The notes beneath the pieces are model-generated. The model was not told where the DNA came from. It searched no databases and saw only the letters and a list, made by a program, of their open reading frames with translations. A program made the position numbers and the translations under genes. A stretch of 64,000 nucleotides of DNA. Origin: Nocardia rhizosphaerihabitans (GTDB lineage Bacteria > Actinomycetota > Actinomycetes > Mycobacteriales > Mycobacteriaceae). Positions 1 through 8,636 of this stretch are shown here, piece by piece. Numbering within the stretch: position 1 is the first letter of the stretch; every line of letters starts with the position of its first letter. The stretch is taken from assembly GCF_014646295.1 (NCBI RefSeq), contig NZ_BMNE01000001.1, positions 930,001 through 994,000 on the forward strand. Reading direction: 5' to 3'.

Positions 1-1
1 C

Positions 2-634
2 GCGTTCACCGTGGACGGCGTGTCCGCGGGGCTCGGCACCGATGCCGACCACCGGGTGTTCACGCTGTTGCGTGAACTGGCGGAGGTGATCGTCATCGGG
101 GCGGGCACCGTGCGCGCGGAGAACTACGGCGGCGCGCATCCGGATCCGGATCGGCGCCGCGCGCACTTCCAGCACGGCATCGGCGGATCGGCCGACGGCA
201 CCCCGCCGCCGATCGCGGTGGTCACCGCGAGCGCGCGGCTCGATCCGGCGTCGAAGTTCTTCACCGACGCCGAGGTCGCGCCGTTGATCATCACCACCGC
301 CCACGCCGACAAGGACCAGGTCGCCGCGCTCGAGCAGGCGGGCGCGCAGATCGTGGTGGCCGGTGAGGCCGCGATCATGCCGTCCGCGCTGGTGCGGGTG
401 TTCGCCGAGCGCGGCCTGCACCGGGTGCTGTGCGAGGGCGGGCCGCATCTGTTCGGGCAGCTGGCCGAGGCGGATCTGGTCGACGAGTTGTGCCTGAGCA
501 CCGCGCCGATGCTGGTCGGCGGGGCGGGTGGGCGAATCTCGCTGTCGGCGAGCACTTTCGACACCCCGATGAGCCGCAAGCAGCTGGTGCTCGCCGAGGA
601 CGGCACCGTGCTGGCCCGGTGGGCCCGTCGATGA
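2..634 (+). CDS. RibD C-terminal-like pyrimidine reductase family protein (5' end outside window)
   Basis: The frame is open from the first bases of the window, so the N-terminus is missing; about 210 residues remain. The visible part is a dihydrofolate-reductase-like RibD_C fold: a GAGTVRAENYG motif near the start, a PPIAVVTAS strand, and the C-terminal CEGGPHLFGQL signature followed by DLVDELCLSTAPMLVGG. The family binds NADPH and reduces pyrimidine or pterin-like substrates in the cytosol. The M. tuberculosis gene in the same position (Rv2671, annotated ribD) is reported to have dihydrofolate reductase activity, so this need not be a riboflavin enzyme. It is followed after 32 bp by the hydrolase lipoprotein on the same strand, as in mycobacteria. 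Family assignment is secure; substrate is inferred. Confidence 0.85.
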   Translation, partial: AFTVDGVSAGLGTDADHRVFTLLRELAEVIVIGAGTVRAENYGGAHPDPDRRRAHFQHGIGGSADGTPPPIAVVTASARLDPASKFFTDAEVAPLIITTAHADKDQVAALEQAGAQIVVAGEAAIMPSALVRVFAERGLHRVLCEGGPHLFGQLAEADLVDELCLSTAPMLVGGAGGRISLSASTFDTPMSRKQLVLAEDGTVLARWARR

Positions 635-666
635 AACCTGGCGCCGAACCTGGCAGTGTGTAGCCC

Positions 667-2220
667 ATGCGCTGGACTCGGGCCGCGGCGACGGCCGCGA
701 CACTGTCGATCATGCTCGCGGGCTGCGGAGCCGGACCGTCGGATCGGCCCGTCGTCGCTGTCGAGCGCCCCGGTGCGGGCGGCGGGCAGACCGAGGAACC
801 CGCCGTGCCGGATCTCGCCAAGGCCGAAGTCCCGAAAACCGACCTGGCCTGGAAGGACTGCACCGCGTCGACCCTGGGTTCGCTCGATTTCGGCGCGGCT
901 CCGGCAGGCCTGGTTCTCGAGTGCGCCGATTTCGCGACCCCGATCGACACCGCGGGCACGGTGCTCGGCACGTTCCGGGCGGGCGCCCTGCGCGCGCGGC
1001 TGCCGCAGACCCCCGCCGACGCGGCGCCGCTGGTGCTCACCTCCGGCGCCGACCGCTCGTCGGCCTCGACACTGGCGGGTCTGGCGCTGGGCCCGAACAG
1101 CGCGTTGCTGGCCGCCCAGCCGATCGTGGCCGTCGACCGGCGCGGGATCGGCGCCTCCCAGCCCATCGACTGCATTCCCGCCCAGCTGCGCGCGGTGATG
1201 GCCGAGCTCGGCCAGTTCGGGGTGGGCAGCAACGATCAGGTCGGCGCGGTCGCCGGCTACAGCCAGGACGCGACCATCGCCTGCCGTGACTTCCTGCAGC
1301 CCTACGAGGGCACCTTCGACGCCCCGCACGCCGCCGACGACATCGAGCAGCTGCGCAAGCAGTGGCAGGTCGAGAAGATCAACCTGATCGGCACCGGCAA
1401 CGGCGCCAAGGTCGCGCTCAGCTATGCCCGCCGCTACGGCGGCCACCTGGCCCGGCTCGTGCTGGATGCCCCCGAACCGGTCGGCGCGGACGCGACCACG
1501 ATGGCCGAAGCCGCCGTCACCGGCGCCGAGGCCGCCCTGACCGCCTTCGCCCAGCGCTGCAAGGCCGCCAACTGCGCACTCGGCCCCGACCCGCGCGCGG
1601 CGGTCATCGCACTGATGAACAAGGCGACCACCGGCGCGCTCGGCGATATCTCGGCCGCCGACCTCTCGACCGCGCTCACCGGCTTCCTGTCCAGCCCGCG
1701 CGGCGACCAGGCGAGCCGGGTGACCGCGCTGGCCGACATCCTCGCCGCCGCCGACCGCGGTGATCGCGCACCACTGGCCATGCTGGTCATCCGCGAAACC
1801 GCCGCGATCAACTCCGACGGCGAGTTCGTCAACCGCTGCACCGACAGCCAGCAGCCGCCGACGCCGGACAAGGCGCGCGAGCTCGCCGGAACTTGGGCGA
1901 GCAAATATCCGGTTTTCGGCCGGACCGCCGCGATCGAGCTGATGATCTGCTCGGCCTGGCCGGTCTCCACCGCCCCGCCGCTACCGACCGAGCTCGAGCT
2001 GCCGGTGCTGGTGTTCGCCGGCGCCGCCGACCCGATCGTGGGCGGAGCCGCGGCCTCGGTGACCGGTGCGCTCGGCGCGGCGGGCGCCCGGCACGCCACC
2101 ATGACCTGGCAGGGGTGGGGACATCCGGTCACCGCCCATTCCGGGTGCGCGCAGAAGGCCGTCGCCGACTACCTCGCCGAGGCGAAATTGCCCGCCGACG
2201 GCGGCGCCTGCCCCGCCTGA
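667..2220 (+). CDS. Secreted alpha/beta-hydrolase lipoprotein (Rv2672-like, TAP-like C-terminus), nucleophile Ser replaced by Gly
   Basis: 517 aa. The N-terminus is a lipoprotein signal: basic MRWTR, a short hydrophobic stretch and the lipobox LAGC with Cys20, so the product should be anchored outside the membrane. The rest resembles the tripeptidyl-aminopeptidase-like (S33) hydrolases of actinobacteria: a VDRRGIGAS segment near residues 157-164, the nucleophile elbow at 241-247, and a C-terminal TAP-like region with FAGAADPIVGG (candidate acid) and WQGWGHPVTAH (candidate His). The elbow reads G-T-G-N-G, so Gly244 stands where the catalytic Ser of GxSxG is expected; codon GGC against AGC would be one base. 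Four or more cysteines in the mature part may form disulfides. It lies between the ribD-like gene and aftC, as in M. tuberculosis. It may be a non-catalytic relative. Confidence 0.8.
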   Translation: MRWTRAAATAATLSIMLAGCGAGPSDRPVVAVERPGAGGGQTEEPAVPDLAKAEVPKTDLAWKDCTASTLGSLDFGAAPAGLVLECADFATPIDTAGTVLGTFRAGALRARLPQTPADAAPLVLTSGADRSSASTLAGLALGPNSALLAAQPIVAVDRRGIGASQPIDCIPAQLRAVMAELGQFGVGSNDQVGAVAGYSQDATIACRDFLQPYEGTFDAPHAADDIEQLRKQWQVEKINLIGTGNGAKVALSYARRYGGHLARLVLDAPEPVGADATTMAEAAVTGAEAALTAFAQRCKAANCALGPDPRAAVIALMNKATTGALGDISAADLSTALTGFLSSPRGDQASRVTALADILAAADRGDRAPLAMLVIRETAAINSDGEFVNRCTDSQQPPTPDKARELAGTWASKYPVFGRTAAIELMICSAWPVSTAPPLPTELELPVLVFAGAADPIVGGAAASVTGALGAAGARHATMTWQGWGHPVTAHSGCAQKAVADYLAEAKLPADGGACPA

Positions 2221-2292
2221 TCCCGGTCGGACGACCAGGTGGTTGCGGCGCGTCCGACGGGTCCGGCGACACCATCGCTACCGGATCCGGTG

Positions 2293-2298
2293 TACCGT
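2293..2298 (+). promoter_or_regulatory. -10 element for leaderless aftC
   Basis: TACCGT ends 6 nt before the GTG at 2305. This places transcription start at or next to the start codon and favours 2305 over the in-frame GTGs at 2239 and 2290. No Shine-Dalgarno is visible. Confidence 0.5.
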
Positions 2299-2304
2299 GC
2301 CCCA

Positions 2305-3639
2305 GTGTTGTTCCGACAGCTCGAGCCCCGTACCGCGCGCACGACCGCGGATGTGATCAAGTTCGCTCTGTGGCCCTTCGCGGTCATGACCGTGCTGAAT
2401 CGTGTCTTCATCAAGGCGATCAACGGCTTCGTCACCGACGATTACCGTCCGGTCTACAACGCCTCGTTCGAGTTCCTCAACGGCAGGCCTTTGTACACCG
2501 CCGACTTCTCGTCGGTCGACCCGCACTATCTCTACTATCCGAGCGGAACACTGCTGATCGCGCCGGTGGCGGTCATCGAATACGAGCTGTCGCGCTGGCT
2601 GTTCATCGGGCTCAACGCCGTCGCGATTCTGCTCGCGTGGTACCTGCTGCTTCGCCTGTTCAAGTTCGGTCTCGGCTCCATCGCAGCGCCCGCGCTGCTG
2701 CTGGCGATGTTCGCCTCCGAGACGGTGACCAACACATTGGTCTTCACCAATGTCAACGGCTGTCTGCTGCTGGCCGAGTTGGTGTTCCTCCACCTGCTGT
2801 TGGCGCGTCGGGATCTCTGGGCCGGTGTCGCACTCGGTTTGAGCATTTCGGTGAAACCGACGCTGGCGCCGTTGCTGCTCGTCGCGGCCGTTCGCGGCCA
2901 GTGGAAGGTCTTCATCACCGCGCTCGGTGTGCCGTTGACGCTCACCGCGATCGCCTGGCCGCTGTCGGCGGATCCCGAGAAATTCTTCACCCGTGTCGTG
3001 CCGTATCTGGCGCAGACGCGCGACTACTTCAACAGTTCGGTCGGTGGTAACGGGCTGTACTACGGGCTGCCGCACTGGATGATCCTGCTGATCCAGGCGC
3101 TGATGGCCGGTGTCGTCGCGGTGACGCTGTGGCTGCTGTGGCGCTACTACCGTGACGACGAGCTCTTCTTCGTCACCACCTTCTCCGGTGTGCTGCTCAC
3201 CGCGTCGTTCCTGCTGCTCTCGCTGGGCCAGATGTACTACTCGATGATGCTGTTCCCGTTCCTGATGTCGGTGGTGCTGCGCAATTCGGTGCTGCGCAAC
3301 TGGCCGGCCTGGCTGGCGATCTTCGGGTTCATGACCTACGACAAGTGGCTGTCGGACCGCTGGCAGAGCACCGGGCGCACGCTCGAGTACCTGCGGGTGA
3401 CCTTCGGCTGGGGTCTGCTGCTCATCGTCGTGTTCTGCGTGCTCGGCGACCGCTACCTGGCCGCCCGCCGCGAGGGCAGGCTCCAGTTCGGGCTCGACCC
3501 GGCGTGGATGGCGAGTGCCCCGGACTCCCGCGACGGCGCCGAAGACGAGAAGCCGGTGGCGGTCTCCCCCGCGCCGGATCGCGACGATCCGGTCGCGCCG
3601 GAGGAGCCCGCCGACGACCGCGAGCCCGCGCTGAAGTAG
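2305..3639 (+). CDS. aftC: Alpha-(1->3)-arabinofuranosyltransferase AftC-like, GT87 membrane glycosyltransferase
   Basis: 444 aa from the GTG at 2305. AftC makes the alpha-1,3 branches of the arabinan in arabinogalactan and lipoarabinomannan, using decaprenyl-phosphoarabinose at the outer face of the membrane. The protein is polytopic, with about ten hydrophobic segments between roughly residues 20 and 400. The first extracytoplasmic loop carries NGFVTDDYRPVYNASF, with the Asp pair expected of GT-C enzymes, followed by YYPSGTLLIAP. The C-terminal 60 residues are a hydrophilic, acidic and proline-rich tail. Position (after the Rv2672-like gene, before msrB) matches Rv2673. Its presence points to a mycolata cell wall. 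The upstream GTGs at 2239 and 2290 would add up to 22 residues of low-complexity sequence and are less likely. Confidence 0.88.
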   Translation: MLFRQLEPRTARTTADVIKFALWPFAVMTVLNRVFIKAINGFVTDDYRPVYNASFEFLNGRPLYTADFSSVDPHYLYYPSGTLLIAPVAVIEYELSRWLFIGLNAVAILLAWYLLLRLFKFGLGSIAAPALLLAMFASETVTNTLVFTNVNGCLLLAELVFLHLLLARRDLWAGVALGLSISVKPTLAPLLLVAAVRGQWKVFITALGVPLTLTAIAWPLSADPEKFFTRVVPYLAQTRDYFNSSVGGNGLYYGLPHWMILLIQALMAGVVAVTLWLLWRYYRDDELFFVTTFSGVLLTASFLLLSLGQMYYSMMLFPFLMSVVLRNSVLRNWPAWLAIFGFMTYDKWLSDRWQSTGRTLEYLRVTFGWGLLLIVVFCVLGDRYLAARREGRLQFGLDPAWMASAPDSRDGAEDEKPVAVSPAPDRDDPVAPEEPADDREPALK

Positions 3640-3682
3640 GGATCGGCCGGTGGCGCTCGCGGCGCGCACCGGCCGAAACCAT

Positions 3683-3688
3683 TAGCGT
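3683..3688 (+). promoter_or_regulatory. -10 element for msrB
   Basis: TAGCGT is followed by GGAGTG and then ATG at 3695, a 6-nt gap typical of leaderless mRNA. The GGAG would be too close to serve as a normal ribosome site. Confidence 0.45.
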
Positions 3689-3694
3689 GGAGTG

Positions 3695-4117
3695 ATGAGT
3701 TCATCGTTGCCCACGCCGCGCATCCAGCTGACGCCGCAGCAGTGGCGGGCGAAACTGGATCCGCAGGAATACGCCGTTCTCCGTGAGGCCGCCACCGAGC
3801 GCCCCTTCGTCGGCGAATACACCGACACCAAGACCGAAGGCGTCTACACCTGTCGCGCCTGTGATGCCGAATTGTTCCGCAGCACCGAGAAATTCGACTC
3901 GCACTGCGGCTGGCCGTCGTTCTTCGACCCCGCCGATTCCGACGCGGTGATCCTGCGCGCCGACGACAGCCTCGGCATGCGCCGGGTGGAGGTGCTGTGC
4001 GCCAACTGCCACAGCCACCTCGGCCACGTCTTCGAGGGCGAGGGGTATCCCACCCCCACCGACCAGCGCTACTGCATCAACTCGATCGCGTTGCGCCTGC
4101 AGCCGACCGGGGAATGA
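3695..4117 (+). CDS. msrB: Peptide-methionine (R)-S-oxide reductase MsrB
   Basis: 140 aa, normal length for MsrB. It reduces the R epimer of methionine sulfoxide in proteins, with recycling by thioredoxin. The beta-fold zinc site is intact, with two CxxC pairs (YTCRACDAELF and VLCANCHSHLGH). The SHCGWPSFF and GHVFEGEGYP signatures and the C-terminal RYCINSIAL, which holds the catalytic Cys, are all present. The start at 3695 follows a TANNNT box by 6 nt; a GTG one codon earlier is possible. It ends at a strong bidirectional hairpin shared with convergent hemQ. Role: oxidative-stress repair, next to the haem genes as in mycobacteria. Confidence 0.95.
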   Translation: MSSSLPTPRIQLTPQQWRAKLDPQEYAVLREAATERPFVGEYTDTKTEGVYTCRACDAELFRSTEKFDSHCGWPSFFDPADSDAVILRADDSLGMRRVEVLCANCHSHLGHVFEGEGYPTPTDQRYCINSIALRLQPTGE

Positions 4118-4124
4118 CATGAGA

Positions 4125-4152
4125 AAGGGCCCGGTCCGGCGACCGGGCCCTT
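4125..4152. terminator. Bidirectional rho-independent terminator between msrB and hemQ
   Basis: Perfect 12-bp stem AAGGGCCCGGTC / GACCGGGCCCTT with a 4-nt loop CGGC, 8 bp past the msrB stop and 10 bp from the hemQ stop. T-rich sequence (ttgtcgtctgttt) follows on the plus strand and TTTCTC on the minus strand, so it can serve both convergent genes. Confidence 0.8.
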
Positions 4153-4161
4153 GTCGTCTGT

Positions 4162-4857
4162 TTACGGCAGCGCGGTGACCAGCTGCTCGACCTCGACGCG
4201 CGGGCCGGTGAAGAACGGGATCTCCTCGCGCACGTGCAGGCGGGCCTCGGTGGCGCGCAGGTCACGCATGAGGTCGACGATGCGGTGCAGTTCCGGCGCC
4301 TCGAAGGCCAGGATCCACTCGTAGTCGCCGAGCGCCATCGAGCTGACGGTGTTGGCCCGCACGTCCGGGTAGCCGCGGGCGGCCTTGCCGTGGTCGGCGA
4401 GCATCTTGCGCCGCTCCTCGTCGGGCAGCAGGTACCACTCGTAGGACCGCACGAACGGGTACACGCAGATGTAGTTGCCCGGGTCCTCACCGGCCAGGAA
4501 CGCCGGGATGTGGCTCTTGTTGAACTCGGCGGGCCGGTGCACCGCCACATTGCTCCACACCGGTGCGCTGGCCCTGCCCAGCTCGGTGGTGCGGCGGAAG
4601 TCGGCGTAGGCGGCCTGCAGGTCCTCGACGCGCTCGGCGTGGGTCCACAGCATGAAGTCGGCGTCGGCGCGCAGACCTGCCACGTCGTAGATGCCGCGCA
4701 GCACGACGCCCTTGTCGGCGAGGCCGTCGAAGAAGGCCTGTGCTTCCTTGATCGCCTCGGCGCGGTCCTCGCCGAGCACGCCCGGCTGCACCTGGAACAC
4801 CGAGAACATCAGGTAGCGAATGGTGGAGTTGAGGGCCTGGTAGTCGAGTCGCGCCAT
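4162..4857 (-). CDS. hemQ: Coproheme decarboxylase HemQ/ChdC (chlorite-dismutase fold)
   Basis: 231 aa. It performs the last step of the coproporphyrin-dependent haem pathway: two H2O2-dependent oxidative decarboxylations of iron-coproporphyrin III to haem b. Residues that match the actinobacterial (Corynebacterium diphtheriae) enzyme are visible: Tyr133 in [10 protein letters not shown] (radical Tyr), His156 in [11 protein letters not shown] (proximal haem ligand) and His116 in NKSHIPAF (distal His). The C-terminal [13 protein letters not shown] is family-typical. It lies downstream of cgoX and hemE on the same strand, so the cluster covers three steps. The ferrochelatase gene is not in this window. 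A 340-bp gap with a small possible ORF separates it from cgoX. Confidence 0.95.
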   Translation of the reverse strand: MARLDYQALNSTIRYLMFSVFQVQPGVLGEDRAEAIKEAQAFFDGLADKGVVLRGIYDVAGLRADADFMLWTHAERVEDLQAAYADFRRTTELGRASAPVWSNVAVHRPAEFNKSHIPAFLAGEDPGNYICVYPFVRSYEWYLLPDEERRKMLADHGKAARGYPDVRANTVSSMALGDYEWILAFEAPELHRIVDLMRDLRATEARLHVREEIPFFTGPRVEVEQLVTALP

Positions 4858-5195
4858 GGATCTATGGTGCCACTGCGGCGTTTTCGCCCGCCGGGTGGGC
4901 GGGCGCTGGGGCTGCGGTCAGTCCGCGACCGGCCGGGTCGCCCGCCACGGCGAGGATTCCTCGCTGCCGAAGACCGAGGTCACCGTCGTCACCTCGCCCG
5001 CGTGCAGTTCCACGGGGCCGAGCTCCGGGTCGAGGAAGAGGGTGCGGGCGCTGGTCGTCTGCTCACCGGTGATGGTCACAGCGCGCGATCATGCAGCATC
5101 GCTATCGTTCGCGGTAAGCGACACGCCGCGGGTCACTCAGTGGTGCGCCGGGAAGCCGTCCAGCCCGGTGAACTCGGCCTACAAGGTGACGGCCG
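4858..5195. other. 338-bp spacer between hemQ and cgoX
   Basis: Apart from the possible 53-aa ORF at 4918-5079 on the minus strand, nothing convincing is seen: no terminator-like hairpin with a T-tract, no tRNA, no repeat. It should hold the hemQ promoter near 4860-4915. Confidence 0.5.
4918..5079 (-). CDS. Possible small acidic protein, 53 aa, unknown
   Basis: An open frame between hemQ and cgoX on the same strand, from a GTG at 5079 to TGA at 4918. An in-frame TGA lies four codons upstream, so this GTG is the only start. The translation begins MTITGEQTTSARTLFLDP and continues with an acidic, Val/Thr-rich body (HAGEVTTVTSVFGSE) to a C-terminal RATRPVAD. Codon use resembles genuine genes in this window, with mostly G/C at third positions. 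No cysteines, no hydrophobic helix and no recognised domain. No clear ribosome site. I do not recognise it; it could be a conserved small protein of the haem cluster or chance. Confidence 0.4.
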   Translation of the reverse strand: MTITGEQTTSARTLFLDPELGPVELHAGEVTTVTSVFGSEESSPWRATRPVAD

Positions 5196-6554
5196 CTATT
5201 CGACGCGGGAGGCCAGCGTGGTCGCGACGCGCTCGGCGGCCGCGGTACCGGAAGCGACGCAGGCGGGCACGCCGACGCCGTGGAGATAGGCGCCTGCCAC
5301 CGCGAAGCCGCCGAGGGGGGCGATGGCGGATTCGATGGTGGCGATGCGGTCGGTGTGGCCGGGGGCGTATTGAGGCAGGCCGCCGGGCCAGCGCTGGACG
5401 ACGGACTGGATCGGGGTGATCTCGATGCCGGTGACAGTGGTCAGATCGGCGACGGCGGCCGCGACGAGGTCGTCGTCGGACCAGGACAGCGGGGATTCGT
5501 CGCCGAACCGGCCGAAGGAGGCGCGGACCAGCGCGACCTCCCGGGCGCCCAGATGCGGCCATTTACGGCTGGACAGCGTGAATGCCTTGGCGCGCAAGGG
5601 TTCTCCGGTGGCGACGAGGATGCCGGAGTTGTCCGGCAGCCCGGTCTCGCGCGGCAGCGCCATGGCGACCAGGGCCGACGAGGACAGTTCGATGCCGGCG
5701 GCGGCCGCGGCCGCGACGGGCGCGACGTAGTGCAGCAGGCGGGCGGTGACGGGCGCCGGGGTGGCCAGGACGACGCCGTCGACCAGGCCGAGCGGGTCGA
5801 CCACCCAGCCGCCGGGAGCGGCGGCCACCCTGGTCGCCGCCAGGGTGGTGATCAACCGGGCGCCGGACGCCTCGACGAGTGCCCTGAGCAGGGCACCGTA
5901 GCCGTCGCGCAGGCCGCCGAAGACCGGCGCGGTACTCGGCGGGGGCAGGGCGTCCCGAACGGCGTCGGTGAGGCTGCGCGCGCCGCGATCGAGAGCGGCG
6001 GCGAGGGTCGGCAGCGCGGCCCGCACGCCGATCGAGGCGCTGGTGCCCGCGTAGACGCCGCCCAGCAGCGGGTCGACACTGCGCTCGACGACCTGGCGGC
6101 CGAACCGGTCGGCGACGAGGCTGTGGACGTCGGTGTCGCTGCCGGGTTCCCAGTGCAGCGGCCGCTGCGGCTCGGCGGCGACCTGCGCGAGTGTCGCCTC
6201 GTCGACGAGGCCGCGCAGCGACTCCGCGTCGGACGGAATCCCCATCAGTGTGCGCCCCGGCAGCGCGTGCGCCGTGCCCTGCGCCCAGACCAGCGGCCGT
6301 TTCCCCGCGGGCCGCACCAGCTGATCGTCGAGCCCGAGCTCGCCCATCAGCTCGAGCACCTCAGGCCGTCGTCCGACGAAGGCCTCGGCGCCGAGATCCA
6401 GTGGCTCCCCGGCCAATTCACCGGTGTGCAGCACCCCGCCTGGCCGCGCGGCCTGCTCGACAACGACGATGTCGGCGCTGTCCCCGAGCCGCTGCCGCAA
6501 CCGATACGCCGCGACGAGCCCACTGATTCCGCCACCGATGACCGCGATCCGCAT
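5196..6554 (-). CDS. hemY: Coproporphyrinogen III / protoporphyrinogen oxidase (CgoX/HemY)
   Basis: 452 aa from the ATG at 6554. An FAD enzyme that uses O2 to oxidise coproporphyrinogen III to coproporphyrin III. The Rossmann motif AVIGGGISGLVAAYRL starts at residue 4, so nine extra residues of the longer open frame (from 6581) are not needed. The DLGAEAFVGRRPEVLELMGELGLDDQLV block and the C-terminal GGFAVAGAYLHGVGVPACVASG block, which closes the FAD site, are typical of HemG/HemY enzymes. In organisms with HemQ this enzyme works on coproporphyrinogen, so the CgoX name describes the job better than protoporphyrinogen oxidase. It lies about 100 bp downstream of hemE, same strand, probably co-transcribed. 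Confidence 0.93.
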   Translation of the reverse strand: MRIAVIGGGISGLVAAYRLRQRLGDSADIVVVEQAARPGGVLHTGELAGEPLDLGAEAFVGRRPEVLELMGELGLDDQLVRPAGKRPLVWAQGTAHALPGRTLMGIPSDAESLRGLVDEATLAQVAAEPQRPLHWEPGSDTDVHSLVADRFGRQVVERSVDPLLGGVYAGTSASIGVRAALPTLAAALDRGARSLTDAVRDALPPPSTAPVFGGLRDGYGALLRALVEASGARLITTLAATRVAAAPGGWVVDPLGLVDGVVLATPAPVTARLLHYVAPVAAAAAAGIELSSSALVAMALPRETGLPDNSGILVATGEPLRAKAFTLSSRKWPHLGAREVALVRASFGRFGDESPLSWSDDDLVAAAVADLTTVTGIEITPIQSVVQRWPGGLPQYAPGHTDRIATIESAIAPLGGFAVAGAYLHGVGVPACVASGTAAAERVATTLASRVE

Positions 6555-6655
6555 ACCTCGACCGTAGCCGCGCCGGCTCACCGCCAGCTACACCTACCCG
6601 GTCGATGTCGGCCTGATCACGCGCAGGCACGCGCACCCCGGCTCGCACACAGCGA

Positions 6656-7711
6656 CTACAGCGAGTGCACCAACTCGACCAGCGCGGTCAGCACGCCCGG
6701 ATCGGTATCCGGCAGCACCCCGTGGCCCAGGTTGAAGATGTGCCCACTCGCGCCCATCGTGATCGCCTCGTCGGCCTCGCGCACGATGCGGCGGGTTTCC
6801 TTCTCGACCGCGTCGAACCCGGCGAACAGGATCGCGGGATCCAGGTTGCCCTGCAAGCCCTTTCCGGGACCGACCCGGCGCACGGCGTCGGTGAGCGGCA
6901 CCCGCCAGTCCACACCGACCACGTCGGCGCCCGCCTCGCCCATCGCGCCGAGCAGCTCGCCGGTGCCGACGCCGAAGTGGATGCGCGGCACGCCCGCCGC
7001 GGCGACCTCGGCGAAGACCCGCTCCGAATGCGGCAGCACGTACTCGCGGTAGTCGGCCAGCGACAGCGCACCCGCCCACGAATCGAACAGCTGCACCGCG
7101 TCGACGCCCGCGGCCAGCTGGGCCTGCAGGAACGCGATGGTGATATCGGTGAGCGCGCCGAGCAGCGCGTGCCAGGTCTGCGGGTCGGCGTGCATCATCG
7201 CCTTGGTGCGCTCGTGATGCTTGCTCGGCCCGCCTTCCACCAGATAGGAGGCCAGGGTGAACGGTGCGCCCGCGAAACCGATGAGCGGGGTGTCGCCGAG
7301 CGCGTCGGTCAGCAGGCGCACGCCTTCGGCGACCGCGCCGACCTCTTCGGGCCGCAGCCGCGGCAGCGCGCGCACGTCGGCGGCGGTGCGCACCGGCGAG
7401 GCGACCACGGGGCCGACGCCGGGCACGATGTCGAGGTCGATGCCCGCGGCCTTGAGCGGAACGACGATGTCGGAGAACAGGATTGCCGCGTCCACGCCAT
7501 GCCTGCGGATCGGCTGCATGGTGATCTCACACACCAGCTCCGGGTCGAAGCAGGACTCGAGCATCCCGATGCCCTTGCGCAGTTCCCGGTACTCCGGCAG
7601 CGACCGGCCTGCCTGGCGCATGAACCAGACGGGCCGCCTGCTGGGCGTCGCGCCGGTGGCGGCGGCCAGGAACGGGGCATCGGTCAACCGGCGGCGGGTG
7701 TAAGTGCTCAT
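6656..7711 (-). CDS. hemE: Uroporphyrinogen decarboxylase
   Basis: 351 aa, the family's usual size. It decarboxylates the four acetate side chains of uroporphyrinogen III to give coproporphyrinogen III, the substrate for the next gene. The N-terminal signature [17 protein letters not shown] (about residues 29-45) and the [20 protein letters not shown] motif are intact; so are [21 protein letters not shown] and FGVGTGELL. It is first in the minus-strand haem group hemE-cgoX-hemQ. On the minus strand a TAGGAT box ends 8 nt before the ATG, so the transcript may be leaderless. The 264-bp upstream region is shared with the divergent DUF3000 gene. Confidence 0.96.
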   Translation of the reverse strand: MSTYTRRRLTDAPFLAAATGATPSRRPVWFMRQAGRSLPEYRELRKGIGMLESCFDPELVCEITMQPIRRHGVDAAILFSDIVVPLKAAGIDLDIVPGVGPVVASPVRTAADVRALPRLRPEEVGAVAEGVRLLTDALGDTPLIGFAGAPFTLASYLVEGGPSKHHERTKAMMHADPQTWHALLGALTDITIAFLQAQLAAGVDAVQLFDSWAGALSLADYREYVLPHSERVFAEVAAAGVPRIHFGVGTGELLGAMGEAGADVVGVDWRVPLTDAVRRVGPGKGLQGNLDPAILFAGFDAVEKETRRIVREADEAITMGASGHIFNLGHGVLPDTDPGVLTALVELVHSL

Positions 7712-7975
7712 CGCTGTTCATCCTAAGCGGACCCCCCATCGATTCCGGTCCGAGGTCGCCGCCGAACGCGCCGCCCGGGAGACGCGACCTCCGCGCCGCA
7801 CCGACCGGCGGAAATCGGACGAACCGGCCATGGGCCGGACTACGGAGGCAATCGTCGCACGATGTGCACCACACGAGTGCCGAGAATGCGCTCTGCGCAA
7901 CGCAGCCCGTACCCTGCCGCGTGTGGCGGCGCGCCTCCGCCTGCACCGGGCGCACACCGTCTACCGTCTCTCCTC

Positions 7976-8614
7976 GTGACACCGCTCGACATCCGCGACG
8001 GCGCCGCACCGACCGGGGGAACGCCCCGCGAGCCTGCTTCTTTCCGGGCGGCGGTCGATGCGATGGGCACCGCAACAGTGCACCCCCGAATCGAGCTGGC
8101 GCCTATCCGTCCCCCGCAACGGTTGGCGCCGTTCTCCTACGCGCTCGGAGCGGAGGTCACCCACCCCGAGAGCGCCATCGTGCCGATCGATTCCGAGGGG
8201 GACGCGTTCGGCAGGCTGATCCTGCTGCACGACCCCGAGGGCGACGAGGCCTGGCACGGTGTGTTCCGGCTGGTCGCCTACATCCAGGCCGACATCGATG
8301 CCGCGCTGGCCGCCGACCCGCTGCTCCCCGAGGTGGCGTGGAGCTGGCTGGTCGACTCCCTGGAGTCACGGGGCGAGCCGTTCACCGCTCTCGGCGGCAC
8401 GGTCACGGCCACCAGTTCGGTCCGCTACGGTGACATCGCGGGCCCGCCCAGGGCCCACCAGCTGGAGCTGCGCGCCTCCTGGACGGCGATGAACACCGAG
8501 ATGCGCCGTCACGTGGAGGCGTTCTGCGAGGTACTGGCCTTCGCCGCCGGGCTGCCGCCCGCCGGGATCACCCATTTGCGACCGGAGTCGTATACCCGCA
8601 CCGATCGCCCTTGA
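7976..8614 (+). CDS. DUF3000 family protein (Rv2680-like)
   Basis: 212 aa from the GTG at 7976, close to the length I recall for Rv2680. The family is restricted to actinobacteria and has no established function. The protein is soluble, with no signal peptide or membrane span. Recognisable blocks are FRAAVDAMGTATVHPRIELAPI, the WSWLVDSLESRGEPFTALGGTVTATSSVRYGDIAGPP block and the C-terminal GLPPAGITHLRPES. A TACCGT box ends 8 nt before the GTG and supports this start over the longer frame from 7862. It sits 22 bp before rnd, an arrangement conserved in mycobacteria, so it may be linked with RNA metabolism; that is only inference from position. Confidence 0.8.
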   Translation: MTPLDIRDGAAPTGGTPREPASFRAAVDAMGTATVHPRIELAPIRPPQRLAPFSYALGAEVTHPESAIVPIDSEGDAFGRLILLHDPEGDEAWHGVFRLVAYIQADIDAALAADPLLPEVAWSWLVDSLESRGEPFTALGGTVTATSSVRYGDIAGPPRAHQLELRASWTAMNTEMRRHVEAFCEVLAFAAGLPPAGITHLRPESYTRTDRP

Positions 8615-8636
8615 ACGCCACGTAGAGTTCACGTTT

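Noticed and set aside
5280..7052. 590-codon plus-strand frame
   Set aside because: Antisense to cgoX and hemE, which have full motif support.
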